A stretch of DNA of 64,000 bases from Neisseria sp. Marseille-Q6792. GTDB taxonomy: Bacteria > Pseudomonadota > Gammaproteobacteria > Burkholderiales > Neisseriaceae. This document shows positions 9,179-17,864 of the stretch, piece after piece; positions within the stretch are counted from its first letter, which is position 1, and the number at the start of each line of letters is the position of its first letter. The translations under genes were made by a program, and so were the position numbers. The stretch is from the NCBI RefSeq assembly GCF_943181435.1, contig NZ_OW969598.1, positions 372,001 to 436,000 of the forward strand, read 5' to 3'. The notes below the pieces were generated by a model. The model worked only from the letters and a program-made list of their open reading frames with translations. It searched no databases and had not been told where the DNA came from.

Positions 9179-10732
9179 CTAATCTAATATATGCCGGAAC
9201 TTCATCAGATGGCGCGTGTAATCGCTGGAAGGGTTGGCAAATACGGTTTCGCAGTCGCCCTCTTCGACGATTTTGCCGTCTTTCAGCACCATCACGCGGT
9301 GCGACAGGGTGCGGATGACGGCGAGGTCGTGGCTGATGATGATGAGGCTGAGACCGTGTTTTTTCTGCAAATCGGCGAGCAGCTCCAGAATCTGTTGCTG
9401 CCATTGTACGTCGAGCGCGCTGGTGGGTTCATCCAAAACGAGGATTTTCGGGCGGACGATGATGGCGCGGGCGATGGCGAGCCGCTGGCGTTGTCCGCCG
9501 GAAAAAGCGTGCGGATAGCGTTCGAGCGCGTCTTCGGGCAGACCGACCTGCCGCAATACGTCTTGCACGCGCTGCCGCATTTCTGCGCGGGGTAAATCGG
9601 GTTCGTGGACGCGCAGGGCTTCGGAAACGATGTTAAAGACGTTCATGCGCGGGTTGAATGCGCCGAACGGGTCTTGGAACACCATTTGTATATCGCGTCT
9701 GGATTCGTGTTTCCAGTCTTCGCCGTTGATTTTTAGACGGCCTTCCGCGTCGATAAGGTGCATGACGGCTTTTGCCAGCGTGGTTTTGCCGCAGCCGCTT
9801 TCGCCGATAATGCCCAGCGTTTCGCCCGCTTTCAAATCGAAGGAAACCGGCTCCAGCAGGGTTTTGCTGCGTTTTTTAAACCAGCCCGCGGTTTCTTTGA
9901 CGGCAACGGAAAGCTGCTCCGCCTGTAAGACGGTAGCGGGGTTGTCCGCCAAAGGGACAACCTTGCGCGTGGCGCCGGCGTTCAACAGCATTTTCGTGTA
10001 TTCGTGTTGCGGACGGGCGAACACTTCCGCCGCCGCACCCGTTTCGACAATGCGTCCGCCGCGCATCACGGCGACGTCGTCTGCAAAGCGGCGGACAAGG
10101 TTCAGGTCGTGGGTGATGTAGAGCATGGTCATGTTGTGCGCCTGCTGCAAACGCGCCAACAAATCGAGAATCTGCGCCTGCACGGCGACATCCAAGGCGG
10201 TGGTCGGTTCGTCGGCAATCAGGAGCTTGGGTTCGGCGGCAACCGCCATCGCAATCATCGCCCGCTGCCGCTGTCCGCCGGAAAGCTGAAAGGGGTAGGC
10301 AAAGGCTTTCTGCTCCGGCTCGCGGATGCCGGTTTCCGCCAAGAGTTCGACCGCCCTGGCCCATGCCTGTTTTTTGTCTAAACCCAGATGCTGCGTCAGC
10401 ACTTCGGCAATCTGCGTGCCGACGCGCATCACGGGATTGAGCGCGGTCATCGGTTCTTGAAACACCATGCCGATTTCCCGCCCGCGCAGCTTTTGCAGGG
10501 CGCGTTCGGATTGGGTCAGCAAATCATTGCCGTCAAATTTCAGATGCCCTTTAAACGACACCAGCGGATTCAGCCGCATAATGCCCTGCGCCAGCACGGT
10601 TTTACCACTGCCGCTCTCGCCGACCAATGCCAGTTTCCTGCCGGTCTGTACGGTCAGGCTGACATCGTGCAGGACTTGCTTGCCGGGGAAAAAGGCGTTT
10701 AGGTTTTCAATCTCAAGGATGGGGCGGGTCAT
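9179..10732 (-). CDS. yejF: Peptide ABC transporter ATPase with two fused nucleotide-binding domains (YejF-like)
   Basis: The 517-residue protein energises import of oligopeptides (microcin C/dipeptide type) through the YejB-YejE pore at the inner membrane. It has two ATPase halves. The first has Walker A GESGSGKT, signature LSGGQRQR and Walker B LLIADEP. The second has GESGCGKTT, FSGGQRQR and ILVLDEP. Each half ends with the oligopeptide-type C-terminal extension. The permease genes lie upstream on the same strand but are separated from it by an acyl-CoA ligase gene, which is an unusual layout for a Yej operon. No periplasmic binding protein (YejA) is seen in the window. Confidence 0.9.
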   Translation of the reverse strand: MTRPILEIENLNAFFPGKQVLHDVSLTVQTGRKLALVGESGSGKTVLAQGIMRLNPLVSFKGHLKFDGNDLLTQSERALQKLRGREIGMVFQEPMTALNPVMRVGTQIAEVLTQHLGLDKKQAWARAVELLAETGIREPEQKAFAYPFQLSGGQRQRAMIAMAVAAEPKLLIADEPTTALDVAVQAQILDLLARLQQAHNMTMLYITHDLNLVRRFADDVAVMRGGRIVETGAAAEVFARPQHEYTKMLLNAGATRKVVPLADNPATVLQAEQLSVAVKETAGWFKKRSKTLLEPVSFDLKAGETLGIIGESGCGKTTLAKAVMHLIDAEGRLKINGEDWKHESRRDIQMVFQDPFGAFNPRMNVFNIVSEALRVHEPDLPRAEMRQRVQDVLRQVGLPEDALERYPHAFSGGQRQRLAIARAIIVRPKILVLDEPTSALDVQWQQQILELLADLQKKHGLSLIIISHDLAVIRTLSHRVMVLKDGKIVEEGDCETVFANPSSDYTRHLMKFRHILD

Positions 10733-10862
10733 ATCGGATGCCGTCTGAAAAGGAGGTTTGACAAAATGATGGAAGCGGTATTTGCTAGGATAAGGGGCAG
10801 TGTTGTGCCGATATAAAAACCGGAACGGTATCCGTATGCCCCTTGCCTTTAGGCGGTATTTT

Positions 10863-12410
10863 TCATTTCCCTTGCTCGAACTGTTCTTTCAATACCCGTT
10901 TCAGAACCTTGCCTGTGGCGTTGCGCGGCAGCTCGTCTTTGAAGTAAATCTGTTTGGGAACTTTGAAATTTGCCAATTGCGCGCGTACATGGTTGCGGAC
11001 GGTGGCTTCATCCAGTTCGGCCCCTTCTTTGAGCTGGATAAAGGCGATGATTTCTTCGTCGGCATATTGGTCTTTCACGCCGATGACGGCAGCGGCTTCG
11101 ACGGCGTCGAGTTTGTAAATCGCCTCTTCGATTTCTCGCGGATAAACGTTTTGCCCTTTGGAAATAATTAGGTCTTTTTTGCGGTCGACGATAAAGATGA
11201 AGCCGTCTTCGTCTATTGTGACAAAATCGCCTGTTTTCAGCCAGCCGTTGACGATGGCTTCGTCCGTGGCATCGCGCATATTCAGGTAGCCCTGCATGAC
11301 CGAACCGCCCTTGACGATGAGTTCGCCCACTTCGCCCGTCGGCACTTCGACCAATTCCTCGTCGACGGCTTTGACTTCCAATCCGGGCAAGGCGATGCCG
11401 ACGCTGCGGGCTTTCTGCCTTTCGGGCGTGTTGACGGCGACGACAGGCGAGCATTCGCTCAAGCCGTAGCCTTCCAAAAGCTTGGCACGCGGGAACTTCG
11501 CTTTAAAATCAAGGATGGTTTGTTCCGCCAAAGGCGCGCCGCCGCTGATAAATAGACGGACGCGGTTGAACCATCTGAAATACCAAGGGATTTTTGCTTT
11601 GCTCATGGCGGTGTAAATCGCGGGTACGCCCAAAAACACGGTCGCGCGTTTGAGCAAAACCTGTTTCAAAACGTTGGAGAACGGGAAAACGGATTTCACC
11701 AAAATAATCGAACACGCCATATAAATCGGCAGCAACACCATAGCCGTCAGCGTAAAGCTGTGGAACATCGGCAGAAAAACAACAAAGCGGTCGCGTTTGG
11801 TAATCTTAAAGATACGCTCGATGCCTTCAAGGTTGGAAAACAGGTTGCCATAGCTGATTAATGCGCCTTTGGGGTGGCCTGTCGTGCCGGAAGTGTAAAT
11901 AATATGCGCCAAATTATCGATTTTCGGCTGGCGGCTTAAATCGGGCGTACCCGAAAAACGGCGCGCTTCTTCAAAACGCACATCGGCTTCGTCTGCCGCT
12001 TTCGCCTCATCTATCCAAATGATTTTTTCGACGGGAGTCTGTTTTTTCAGCCCCTTCAATTCTTTCTGCAAACCTGCCGAAGCAAACATAAACCGTGCTT
12101 TGCAGTCGTTTAAAATATACGCGTATTCGTTGTTTTTCAAAAACGTATTCATCGGTACGGCAACCGCGCCGATGGCGGAGATGGCAAAATAGGCGCTGAT
12201 AAATTCCGGCGAATTGGATACCGCCAAAGCCACTTTATCGCCGAATTTGACGCCCATATTTTGCAGATACGCCGCTATGGCATCGACTTCCTGCTTGAGT
12301 GCTCGGTAGGTGGTTTTTTCTTTGTCGTTGAACACTGCCGTGCCGTTGCCGTTTTTACGGCAGGCAGCGGTCAGCATTTCGTAGAAGTTGGTGTTGTTTG
12401 TTTGATTCAT
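10863..12410 (-). CDS. Long-chain fatty-acid--CoA ligase (AMP-binding family)
   Basis: The 515-residue enzyme should activate a fatty acid with ATP and join it to CoA. The family motifs are all present: the phosphate loop IIYTSGTTGHPKG, the A5 motif GYGLSECSP, the A7/A8 region GWLKTGDFVTIDEDG and DRKKDLIISKGQNVYPREIE, and the C-terminal catalytic lysine in RNATGKVLK. The substrate chain length cannot be deduced from sequence. It has been placed between the yejE and yejF genes on the same strand, 130 bases from yejF and 106 from yejE, and may be co-transcribed with them. FadD-like and other acyl-CoA synthetase subfamilies are the alternatives. Confidence 0.9.
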   Translation of the reverse strand: MNQTNNTNFYEMLTAACRKNGNGTAVFNDKEKTTYRALKQEVDAIAAYLQNMGVKFGDKVALAVSNSPEFISAYFAISAIGAVAVPMNTFLKNNEYAYILNDCKARFMFASAGLQKELKGLKKQTPVEKIIWIDEAKAADEADVRFEEARRFSGTPDLSRQPKIDNLAHIIYTSGTTGHPKGALISYGNLFSNLEGIERIFKITKRDRFVVFLPMFHSFTLTAMVLLPIYMACSIILVKSVFPFSNVLKQVLLKRATVFLGVPAIYTAMSKAKIPWYFRWFNRVRLFISGGAPLAEQTILDFKAKFPRAKLLEGYGLSECSPVVAVNTPERQKARSVGIALPGLEVKAVDEELVEVPTGEVGELIVKGGSVMQGYLNMRDATDEAIVNGWLKTGDFVTIDEDGFIFIVDRKKDLIISKGQNVYPREIEEAIYKLDAVEAAAVIGVKDQYADEEIIAFIQLKEGAELDEATVRNHVRAQLANFKVPKQIYFKDELPRNATGKVLKRVLKEQFEQGK

Positions 12411-12516
12411 TGAAATTCTTTAAAAATGAAGTGGGTAAAATATTATAGAGGTTGTCTCAAACTCCTGAAGGCACGGATCGCGCATTGATGTACGCCCGCA
12501 AGACTCCGTGCTTATA

Positions 12517-13539
12517 CTATCCCCTCGCGCGCACGTCAAACGCCTGCCGCAAGCCTTCGCCTATCGTTACCAGCAAAAGCAGCATGATAGTCAGCATGCC
12601 GACAGTAGACAAGCCTATCCACCAAGCGTCTAAGTTGTCCTTGCCCTGAGACAGAAGTTCGCCCAAGCTTGCCTGCGACGCGGGAACGCCCAAACCGAGG
12701 AAATCTAAGCTGGTCAGCGCAAGCACCGCGCCGGAGATGCGGAAAGGCAGGAATGCTAATACGGGCGTGAGGCTGTTGGGCAGGATATGCCGCCACATAA
12801 TCGCGCGGTTGCCCACACCCATTGAACGCGCCGCCAAAACGTAATCCGCCTGCCGGTTTTTCAAAAATTCGGCGCGGACGTAGTCCGACAGCCCCATCCA
12901 GCCGAACAGCGACAGCAACACCAGCAAAATCAGCAAACTGGGATTGAAAAACGAAGACAGGATAATCAGCAGATAAAGTTCCGGCATCCCGCCCCAGATT
13001 TCGATAAAACGCTGCATCAAGAGGTCGGTCTTGCCGCCGAAATAACCCTGAACCGCACCGGTAATCACGCCGATTACGGTCGTTACAAAGGTCAATGCAA
13101 GGGCAAACAGCAGGGAATCGCGAAATCCGTAAATCAAACGCGCCAAGACATCACGGCCTCGGTCGTCCGTGCCGAGCAAGTGCCTTTCAGACGGCATTGC
13201 CGGATCGGGTTGGGTGTCAAAATCATTGAGCGTATCGGCATCGTAGGGATTGGGCAGATAAACAGCGTAATTGCCGTCTGAAGTAATATTGCGGCGGATA
13301 AGCGGATCCAAATAGTCCGCAGGCGTATCAAAATCGCCGCCGAACACGGTTTCGTTATATTCGTTTACCAGCGGAAAATAATATTCGCCCTGATAACGTA
13401 TCCACAAAGGCTTATCGTTGCTCCACAAAGGCGCAAGCAGCGCGACGGCGAACAAAACGGCTAAAACCCGCAACGCAAACCAGCCGCGTTTGTGTTGCTT
13501 GAATGCCTGCCAAGTGGAGTTTGAGGTGTGTGTTTTCAT
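12517..13539 (-). CDS. yejE: Peptide ABC transporter permease (YejE-like)
   Basis: This 340-residue inner-membrane protein forms half of the oligopeptide import pore with YejB. It has one N-terminal membrane helix after HKRGWFALRV, then a periplasmic loop of about 100 residues, then about five helices. The permease EAA-type loop lies in ARSMGVGNRAIMWRHILPNS. The long loop between helices 1 and 2, containing YYFPLVNEYNETVFGGDFDT, is a trait of the YejE subgroup rather than DppC/OppC. It follows yejB by 50 bases on the same strand. Confidence 0.9.
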   Translation of the reverse strand: MKTHTSNSTWQAFKQHKRGWFALRVLAVLFAVALLAPLWSNDKPLWIRYQGEYYFPLVNEYNETVFGGDFDTPADYLDPLIRRNITSDGNYAVYLPNPYDADTLNDFDTQPDPAMPSERHLLGTDDRGRDVLARLIYGFRDSLLFALALTFVTTVIGVITGAVQGYFGGKTDLLMQRFIEIWGGMPELYLLIILSSFFNPSLLILLVLLSLFGWMGLSDYVRAEFLKNRQADYVLAARSMGVGNRAIMWRHILPNSLTPVLAFLPFRISGAVLALTSLDFLGLGVPASQASLGELLSQGKDNLDAWWIGLSTVGMLTIMLLLLVTIGEGLRQAFDVRARG

Positions 13540-13579
13540 GGTTTGGAAAGATTTTTAGTCATGATTCGGAAACATATTT

Positions 13580-13591
13580 TTCAGACGACCT
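13580..13591. other. AG-mucDUS uptake sequence
   Basis: TTCAGACGACCT, the complement of AGGTCGTCTGAA, is an exact match to the uptake dialect of the Neisseria mucosa group. It overlaps the yejB stop codon. The window otherwise mostly uses ATGCCGTCTGAA. Confidence 0.8.
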
Positions 13592-14642
13592 ATTTCTGTC
13601 CGCCGAAATGAATGCGCGGATCAACCCACGAATAAGAAATATCCGACACCAATTTCGCCAGCAAACCCATCAGCGTGAACACATACAGCGTCCCCATCAC
13701 CACCGGATAATCGCGCTTCATCACCGCCTCATAGGAAAGCAGCCCCAGCCCGTCGAGCGAGAACAAAGTTTCAATCAGCAGGCTGCCGGTGAAAAACGCG
13801 CCGATAAAGGCAGCGGGAAAGCCGGTAATCAGCGGAATCATCGCGTTGCGGAAAACGTGTTTCCACAAAATCTGTTTTTCCGGCAAACCTTTGGCGCGGG
13901 CGGTATAGACATATTGGCGGCGGATTTCTTCGAGAAACACGTTTTTTGTCAGGATGGTCATCACCGCCAGATTGCCTGCTACTGAAGCCGTAATCGGCAG
14001 CGCCATGTGCCACAGATAATCTTTGATTTTACCCGCCCACGACAATGTGTCGAAATCGTCGCCGACCAAACCGCCCTGCGGAAACCACGCAAAAAAGCTG
14101 CCGCCGCCGAACAACACCAGCAGCACCAAACCCAACACAAACGGCGGTATGGTATAACCGACCAGCACCACCATCCCCGTTACCGCATCAAAACGGCTGC
14201 CGTCGCGCACCGCCTTGGCAATGCCCAACGGGATACAAATCAGATAAGTCAGGAAAAACGTCCACAAGCCCAAACTCATCGACACCGGCATTTTCTGTTT
14301 GACCAGCTCGAACACGGTTTCATGATGGAAAAAACTCTCGCCCAAATCAAAACGGGCAAACTGCCACACCATATCCGCAAACCGCGTCAGCGGCGGCTTG
14401 TCGAAACCGTACAGCGCATTTAACGCCGCCAAATCTTCCGGGCTGATGCGGTTGCCGTTTTTCATCATATTGCCTGCCGCCGCGTTCGCCGTCTCGCCGC
14501 TGATCGCACCATGCGTCAACTGCTGCACCATCTGCTCCACCGGCCCGCCCGGAACGAATTGGATTACGGCAAAAGTAATCGCTAAAATCCCCAACAGCGT
14601 GGGGATTAAGAGCAATAGGCGGTGGAGGATGTAGCGGTACAT
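13590..14642 (-). CDS. yejB: Peptide ABC transporter permease (YejB-like)
   Basis: The 350-residue permease is the partner of YejE. It begins MYRYILHRLLLLIPTLLGI, the standard first helix of DppB/OppB/YejB permeases, and continues with a periplasmic segment and five further helices. The coupling loop lies in TARAKGLPEKQILWKHVFRN. It ends WVDPRIHFGGQK, as is common in this subfamily. It is the first of the Yej genes in transcription order; yejE follows after 50 bases. A YejA binding protein gene would normally lie upstream but is replaced here by a NERD-domain gene. Confidence 0.9.
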   Translation of the reverse strand: MYRYILHRLLLLIPTLLGILAITFAVIQFVPGGPVEQMVQQLTHGAISGETANAAAGNMMKNGNRISPEDLAALNALYGFDKPPLTRFADMVWQFARFDLGESFFHHETVFELVKQKMPVSMSLGLWTFFLTYLICIPLGIAKAVRDGSRFDAVTGMVVLVGYTIPPFVLGLVLLVLFGGGSFFAWFPQGGLVGDDFDTLSWAGKIKDYLWHMALPITASVAGNLAVMTILTKNVFLEEIRRQYVYTARAKGLPEKQILWKHVFRNAMIPLITGFPAAFIGAFFTGSLLIETLFSLDGLGLLSYEAVMKRDYPVVMGTLYVFTLMGLLAKLVSDISYSWVDPRIHFGGQK

Positions 14643-14675
14643 GGTTGTGCTTTCTATCTGATGCCGTCTGAAACA

Positions 14676-15614
14676 CTATTTTTGTCCGACAGTTTTCTGA
14701 CAAGTGAAACAATAGACTTTTCCGTTGAATTTTACTTTATTCTGCCAGCAAAACTTAGCCACATTCTCGGAAACGGTTTTATGGCATGAGCAGCAGAACA
14801 AACGTTGAGCGGGTACGGGCTGTGTTTCATCTTTAGGGTTTGTTTCAGGGATGTTTTCTGACTCAACAATACCAAAGCGTGCCTTCCAATTAATTCGTAA
14901 CGGTTTATGAAGTTTGACCAGTTTTTGAGCTAAGTCCATAACTGTGTCTGTGGATACAATTTTTGACATGGAAGCCATTTGATGCAGAAAGGTAGATGGG
15001 CTGATTTCATCAATATCTTTGTCAATCCGTTTTTTCAATTGCTCATTCTTGATAATTCTTTCCAACTCTTTTGGATTTTGACTTTTCTTGGGCCTATGGA
15101 TAATGGCAGAGTTTGCAACCAAAATAAGACTATGTAGGGAGGGCTTCATTTTCAGCCCCATTCTGACGGGCAGTTCGATTTCGTCGCTTCTGAACAGTCT
15201 GGACAAAAACAACTGGTGACGGTTGTTTTGTTCGATAGGTGAAGCGATGCCATAGGGTTTACCTTGGTAAAATGCCGAAAATTCCCCATATTCATTAATG
15301 GCAATACCTTCACCAAACCGTTTGCTTTCGCAAACATAGATTTCTAAGAAACGGTTGATTAATAAGTGATCAATCTGCGCGGAATGTCCTTCCAACTCTA
15401 AGCGTAAATCATGAATGACTGCCCAATTTTTGTTGTTTCCATAGAGGAAGTTGATTTGATAAGCGGCTTCTTTTTCTCCTTTTAATCCAGACTGGATGTT
15501 GCGGATTTCTCTCTGAATCTGATTTTTCTGCTCTTGGGACAGCTGTGGCAATTCAAGCAGCCGGTTTAATTCCGATAAATCATTTTCCCGATTATCAGAA
15601 TCTTTAATAATCAT
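14676..15614 (-). CDS. NERD (nuclease-related) domain protein with C-terminal zinc ribbon
   Basis: This is a 312-residue protein. A NERD domain occupies roughly residues 45-160, with GLKGEKEAAYQI, then HSAQIDHLLINRFLEIYVCESKRFG. The D-x-L and E-x-K pattern is that of the restriction-endonuclease-like fold. The C-terminal 50 residues hold four cysteine-rich elements (FCCSCHK, FCWQ, CFTCQK) that probably bind zinc. It has no signal peptide and is presumably cytoplasmic. The substrate, DNA or RNA, is unknown. It is upstream of and on the same strand as yejB. Confidence 0.85.
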   Translation of the reverse strand: MIIKDSDNRENDLSELNRLLELPQLSQEQKNQIQREIRNIQSGLKGEKEAAYQINFLYGNNKNWAVIHDLRLELEGHSAQIDHLLINRFLEIYVCESKRFGEGIAINEYGEFSAFYQGKPYGIASPIEQNNRHQLFLSRLFRSDEIELPVRMGLKMKPSLHSLILVANSAIIHRPKKSQNPKELERIIKNEQLKKRIDKDIDEISPSTFLHQMASMSKIVSTDTVMDLAQKLVKLHKPLRINWKARFGIVESENIPETNPKDETQPVPAQRLFCCSCHKTVSENVAKFCWQNKVKFNGKVYCFTCQKTVGQK

Positions 15615-15692
15615 ATTGTTTCCTTAATGTTTTCTATTTACAGTGTTTTCAGAAGGCACCTGTATTTTTCATACCGTCTGAAAGTCTTGGGT

Positions 15693-16886
15693 TTACGGTT
15701 TTGCGTGTGCGGAACGGACGAGTTCTTCCAAGTTGTCGGCAAGCATTTCTGCCGACCGTTGGTAGCCTTTGGCGGAAAAGTGTACGCCGTCTTTGGCGGC
15801 CCATCCGTGGTTGAGCCAGTTTTTCATGCTGCATATGCCGCCCATGGCGTTTTGCCAAGACCAGAACATGGTTTGTCCCTGCCGGGCGACGCGCCGCTGC
15901 ATCTGTTGGACTTCGGTCAGGCGGACGGGGCGTGTGCCGCATACGCCGATCGTGTTTTTCAGGGATTCGGGTGCGCCGATGATGAGGATGCCGGCGGCAG
16001 GCAGGCTGTCGCGGATTTGGCGGACGGTATCCAGCCATTTCTGTTCGGTGTCGGCAATGTCGATGTTGTCGCCGAAGGCTTCGTTGGTACCGTAGGCAAG
16101 GATGACTAGATCGGCACCGGTTTGGGCAAGGTCGTTCATACGGTCGGCACGCCATTTCGACCAATGGGTCAATTGTGCGCCGTTGATGCCCATGGCGGAA
16201 ACGGTAATGCCGCCGGCAGGGTTTTCGATATTGACAAATCCGATGTCCCACGGCATTTCGGTCTGTATGGTCAGGGGGAGTGCCGCGCCCGTATCCAGTA
16301 CCTGCCAGCCGCCGCCGTTGGCGGAGACGGTGTTGCCGTTGACGGTCAGGGTTTGTTCGGCGAGCAGGGGTTTGGCAAACAGGGAAATGCGCTGTTTGCC
16401 GGTCTGGCCGTCGGATGCGGTCAGGGTCATGCTGCCGTTGTCGCCCGTCCGGGCAAGGATGCCGCCGAGCGGGAAGTCTCCGGTATTGTTCCTGCTGGTG
16501 AGGCTTTGCCAGTTGCCGCTGTAGCGGACGGCCGCCATGCGCTGCCCTTTGACGTTGGCGGGGTAAACCCAGCCTATGCCGCCGTCGCCCCATGTTTTTT
16601 GCAGGCGTTTGCGCAGGGTGTCGGTAAAGAAGTCGCCAGCGGTATGCGAGTCGCCGATTTGCAGGATGCGGAAGGTTGCACCGCCTCCTTGTGCGACGGA
16701 TTGGAGTTTTTTCATCCAAGGAGAGGCGGCGGCGTTGCTGTAATCGGTCAAGAGGCCGTCTTCGCCGGTATAGGGCGCGGACGGGGAAACGGTAATGGTG
16801 TCGAGGCTGACGGAGGCAACGGGCAGGGCGTTTGCCTGGGTTGCGGCGAACAGGGCGGAAAATGTGATGAAGTGTCTGAGGTTCAT
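15693..16886 (-). CDS. ape1: Peptidoglycan O-acetylesterase Ape1
   Basis: The 397-residue enzyme removes O-acetyl groups from peptidoglycan MurNAc residues in the periplasm, which allows lytic transglycosylases to act. It has a signal peptide (residues 1 to about 20) and an SGNH/GDSL hydrolase domain. The nucleophile lies in IGDSHTAGD at Ser80, and KDGVHFSAKGY supplies Asp366 and His369. These are the catalytic triad positions I know for the gonococcal enzyme, so the start choice is well supported. Its ATG overlaps the pacB stop (ATGA), which indicates translational coupling with the acetyltransferase genes. Confidence 0.96.
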   Translation of the reverse strand: MNLRHFITFSALFAATQANALPVASVSLDTITVSPSAPYTGEDGLLTDYSNAAASPWMKKLQSVAQGGGATFRILQIGDSHTAGDFFTDTLRKRLQKTWGDGGIGWVYPANVKGQRMAAVRYSGNWQSLTSRNNTGDFPLGGILARTGDNGSMTLTASDGQTGKQRISLFAKPLLAEQTLTVNGNTVSANGGGWQVLDTGAALPLTIQTEMPWDIGFVNIENPAGGITVSAMGINGAQLTHWSKWRADRMNDLAQTGADLVILAYGTNEAFGDNIDIADTEQKWLDTVRQIRDSLPAAGILIIGAPESLKNTIGVCGTRPVRLTEVQQMQRRVARQGQTMFWSWQNAMGGICSMKNWLNHGWAAKDGVHFSAKGYQRSAEMLADNLEELVRSAHAKP

Positions 16887-17854
16887 GGTTGTCGGTCTGG
16901 TGTAAAAGTGAGTTTTTCCATTATTTTTTCCGCCAGCAGTTTTTGTCCTTCGGCGGTAAAGTGTATGCCGTCTTTACTGCGGTAGCGGACGGATTTTCCG
17001 TTGACGTTGACGGAGTCGGTGTAGCGGTCTTCCCCGCCGCTCAAGGTGTGCGCGGTGGGAATCAGGATGATTTTGCCTTCCAGGTGTTCCGAAAGCAGTT
17101 TGTCAAGGTAGCGCATCTGCCCGTCGAGCTTGGCTTTTTTCATGTAGGGGATGCCGAGCCAGACGACTTGGACGTGGTGCGTGTGTGCGGCTTCAAGGAT
17201 GCGGTCGACGCGTTTCAGGTATTCTTGCGCCCATTCGTCGGAAGCGAATTTGAGGTAGCGTTTGCCGACGGGAAAATCCCACGGGTCGTTCGGACCGAGG
17301 AAGACGGCCAGCACGCTGATTTCGGGATGTTTTTGCAGGGTTTCTTCAATCGTTTTCGGCCAGTCGAAGAATGAGGGGTAGGACAGCCCCGTGCTTTGTT
17401 TGCTGAGGTTGACGGATTCGATGCCGTATTGCTGTTTCAGGCTTTTTTGCACGAAGGGGGCAACGCCCTGCATCAGCGAGTCACCGGCGAAAAAGACTTT
17501 GTCGCCGCTGCGGATGGCGGCGGTGTCGGTGTCCTGTTTCCATTCTTGGATTTCGCCGGTTTGAGGGACGGCTTCGGATGCGGCGGCTTCAGACGGCATA
17601 TCTGCCGAACCGCCGTCTTGAGCCGTCAGCGGCGTTTCGCCGGACAGGAATGTTTTGATGCCGTCTGAAAAGGCGTAGGCATTTTCTTGCAACGCCGCAC
17701 CGGTTTGCCACCATCCGTAGGCGGCAAGCGGTTCGATCGGACTGTTGCGGTGGTAGGTCTGCTGCCAGTAGGCGTTGATGGGGTTTTGGCTGAACCACAC
17801 GGCAATCAGGGCAGACATCAATATGGAGGCGAAAAGGGAAAGAAAGTTTTTCAT
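16883..17854 (-). CDS. pacB: Peptidoglycan O-acetyltransferase PacB/PatB
   Basis: This 323-residue periplasmic SGNH-type enzyme transfers acetyl groups, supplied across the membrane by PacA, to the C6 hydroxyl of MurNAc. One N-terminal membrane anchor (about residues 5-25) is followed by a low-complexity linker and an SGNH domain with FAGDSLMQG, GPNDPW and KDGIHFTAEGQ. I chose the ATG at 17854 because AAGGG lies about 8 bases upstream; an in-frame ATG at 17878 would overlap the end of pacA and adds eight residues. The linker includes DMPSEAAASEA, part of which is encoded by a complementary-strand uptake sequence. It sits between pacA and ape1 in one operon. Confidence 0.93.
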   Translation of the reverse strand: MKNFLSLFASILMSALIAVWFSQNPINAYWQQTYHRNSPIEPLAAYGWWQTGAALQENAYAFSDGIKTFLSGETPLTAQDGGSADMPSEAAASEAVPQTGEIQEWKQDTDTAAIRSGDKVFFAGDSLMQGVAPFVQKSLKQQYGIESVNLSKQSTGLSYPSFFDWPKTIEETLQKHPEISVLAVFLGPNDPWDFPVGKRYLKFASDEWAQEYLKRVDRILEAAHTHHVQVVWLGIPYMKKAKLDGQMRYLDKLLSEHLEGKIILIPTAHTLSGGEDRYTDSVNVNGKSVRYRSKDGIHFTAEGQKLLAEKIMEKLTFTPDRQP

Positions 17855-17864
17855 GTTCAAACCC

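Noticed and set aside
11281..11292. TTCAGGTAGCCC, resembling the Eikenella uptake sequence
   Set aside because: Only 11 of 12 bases match, there is no inverted partner, and it codes for the conserved GYLNM segment of the acyl-CoA ligase; most likely coincidence.
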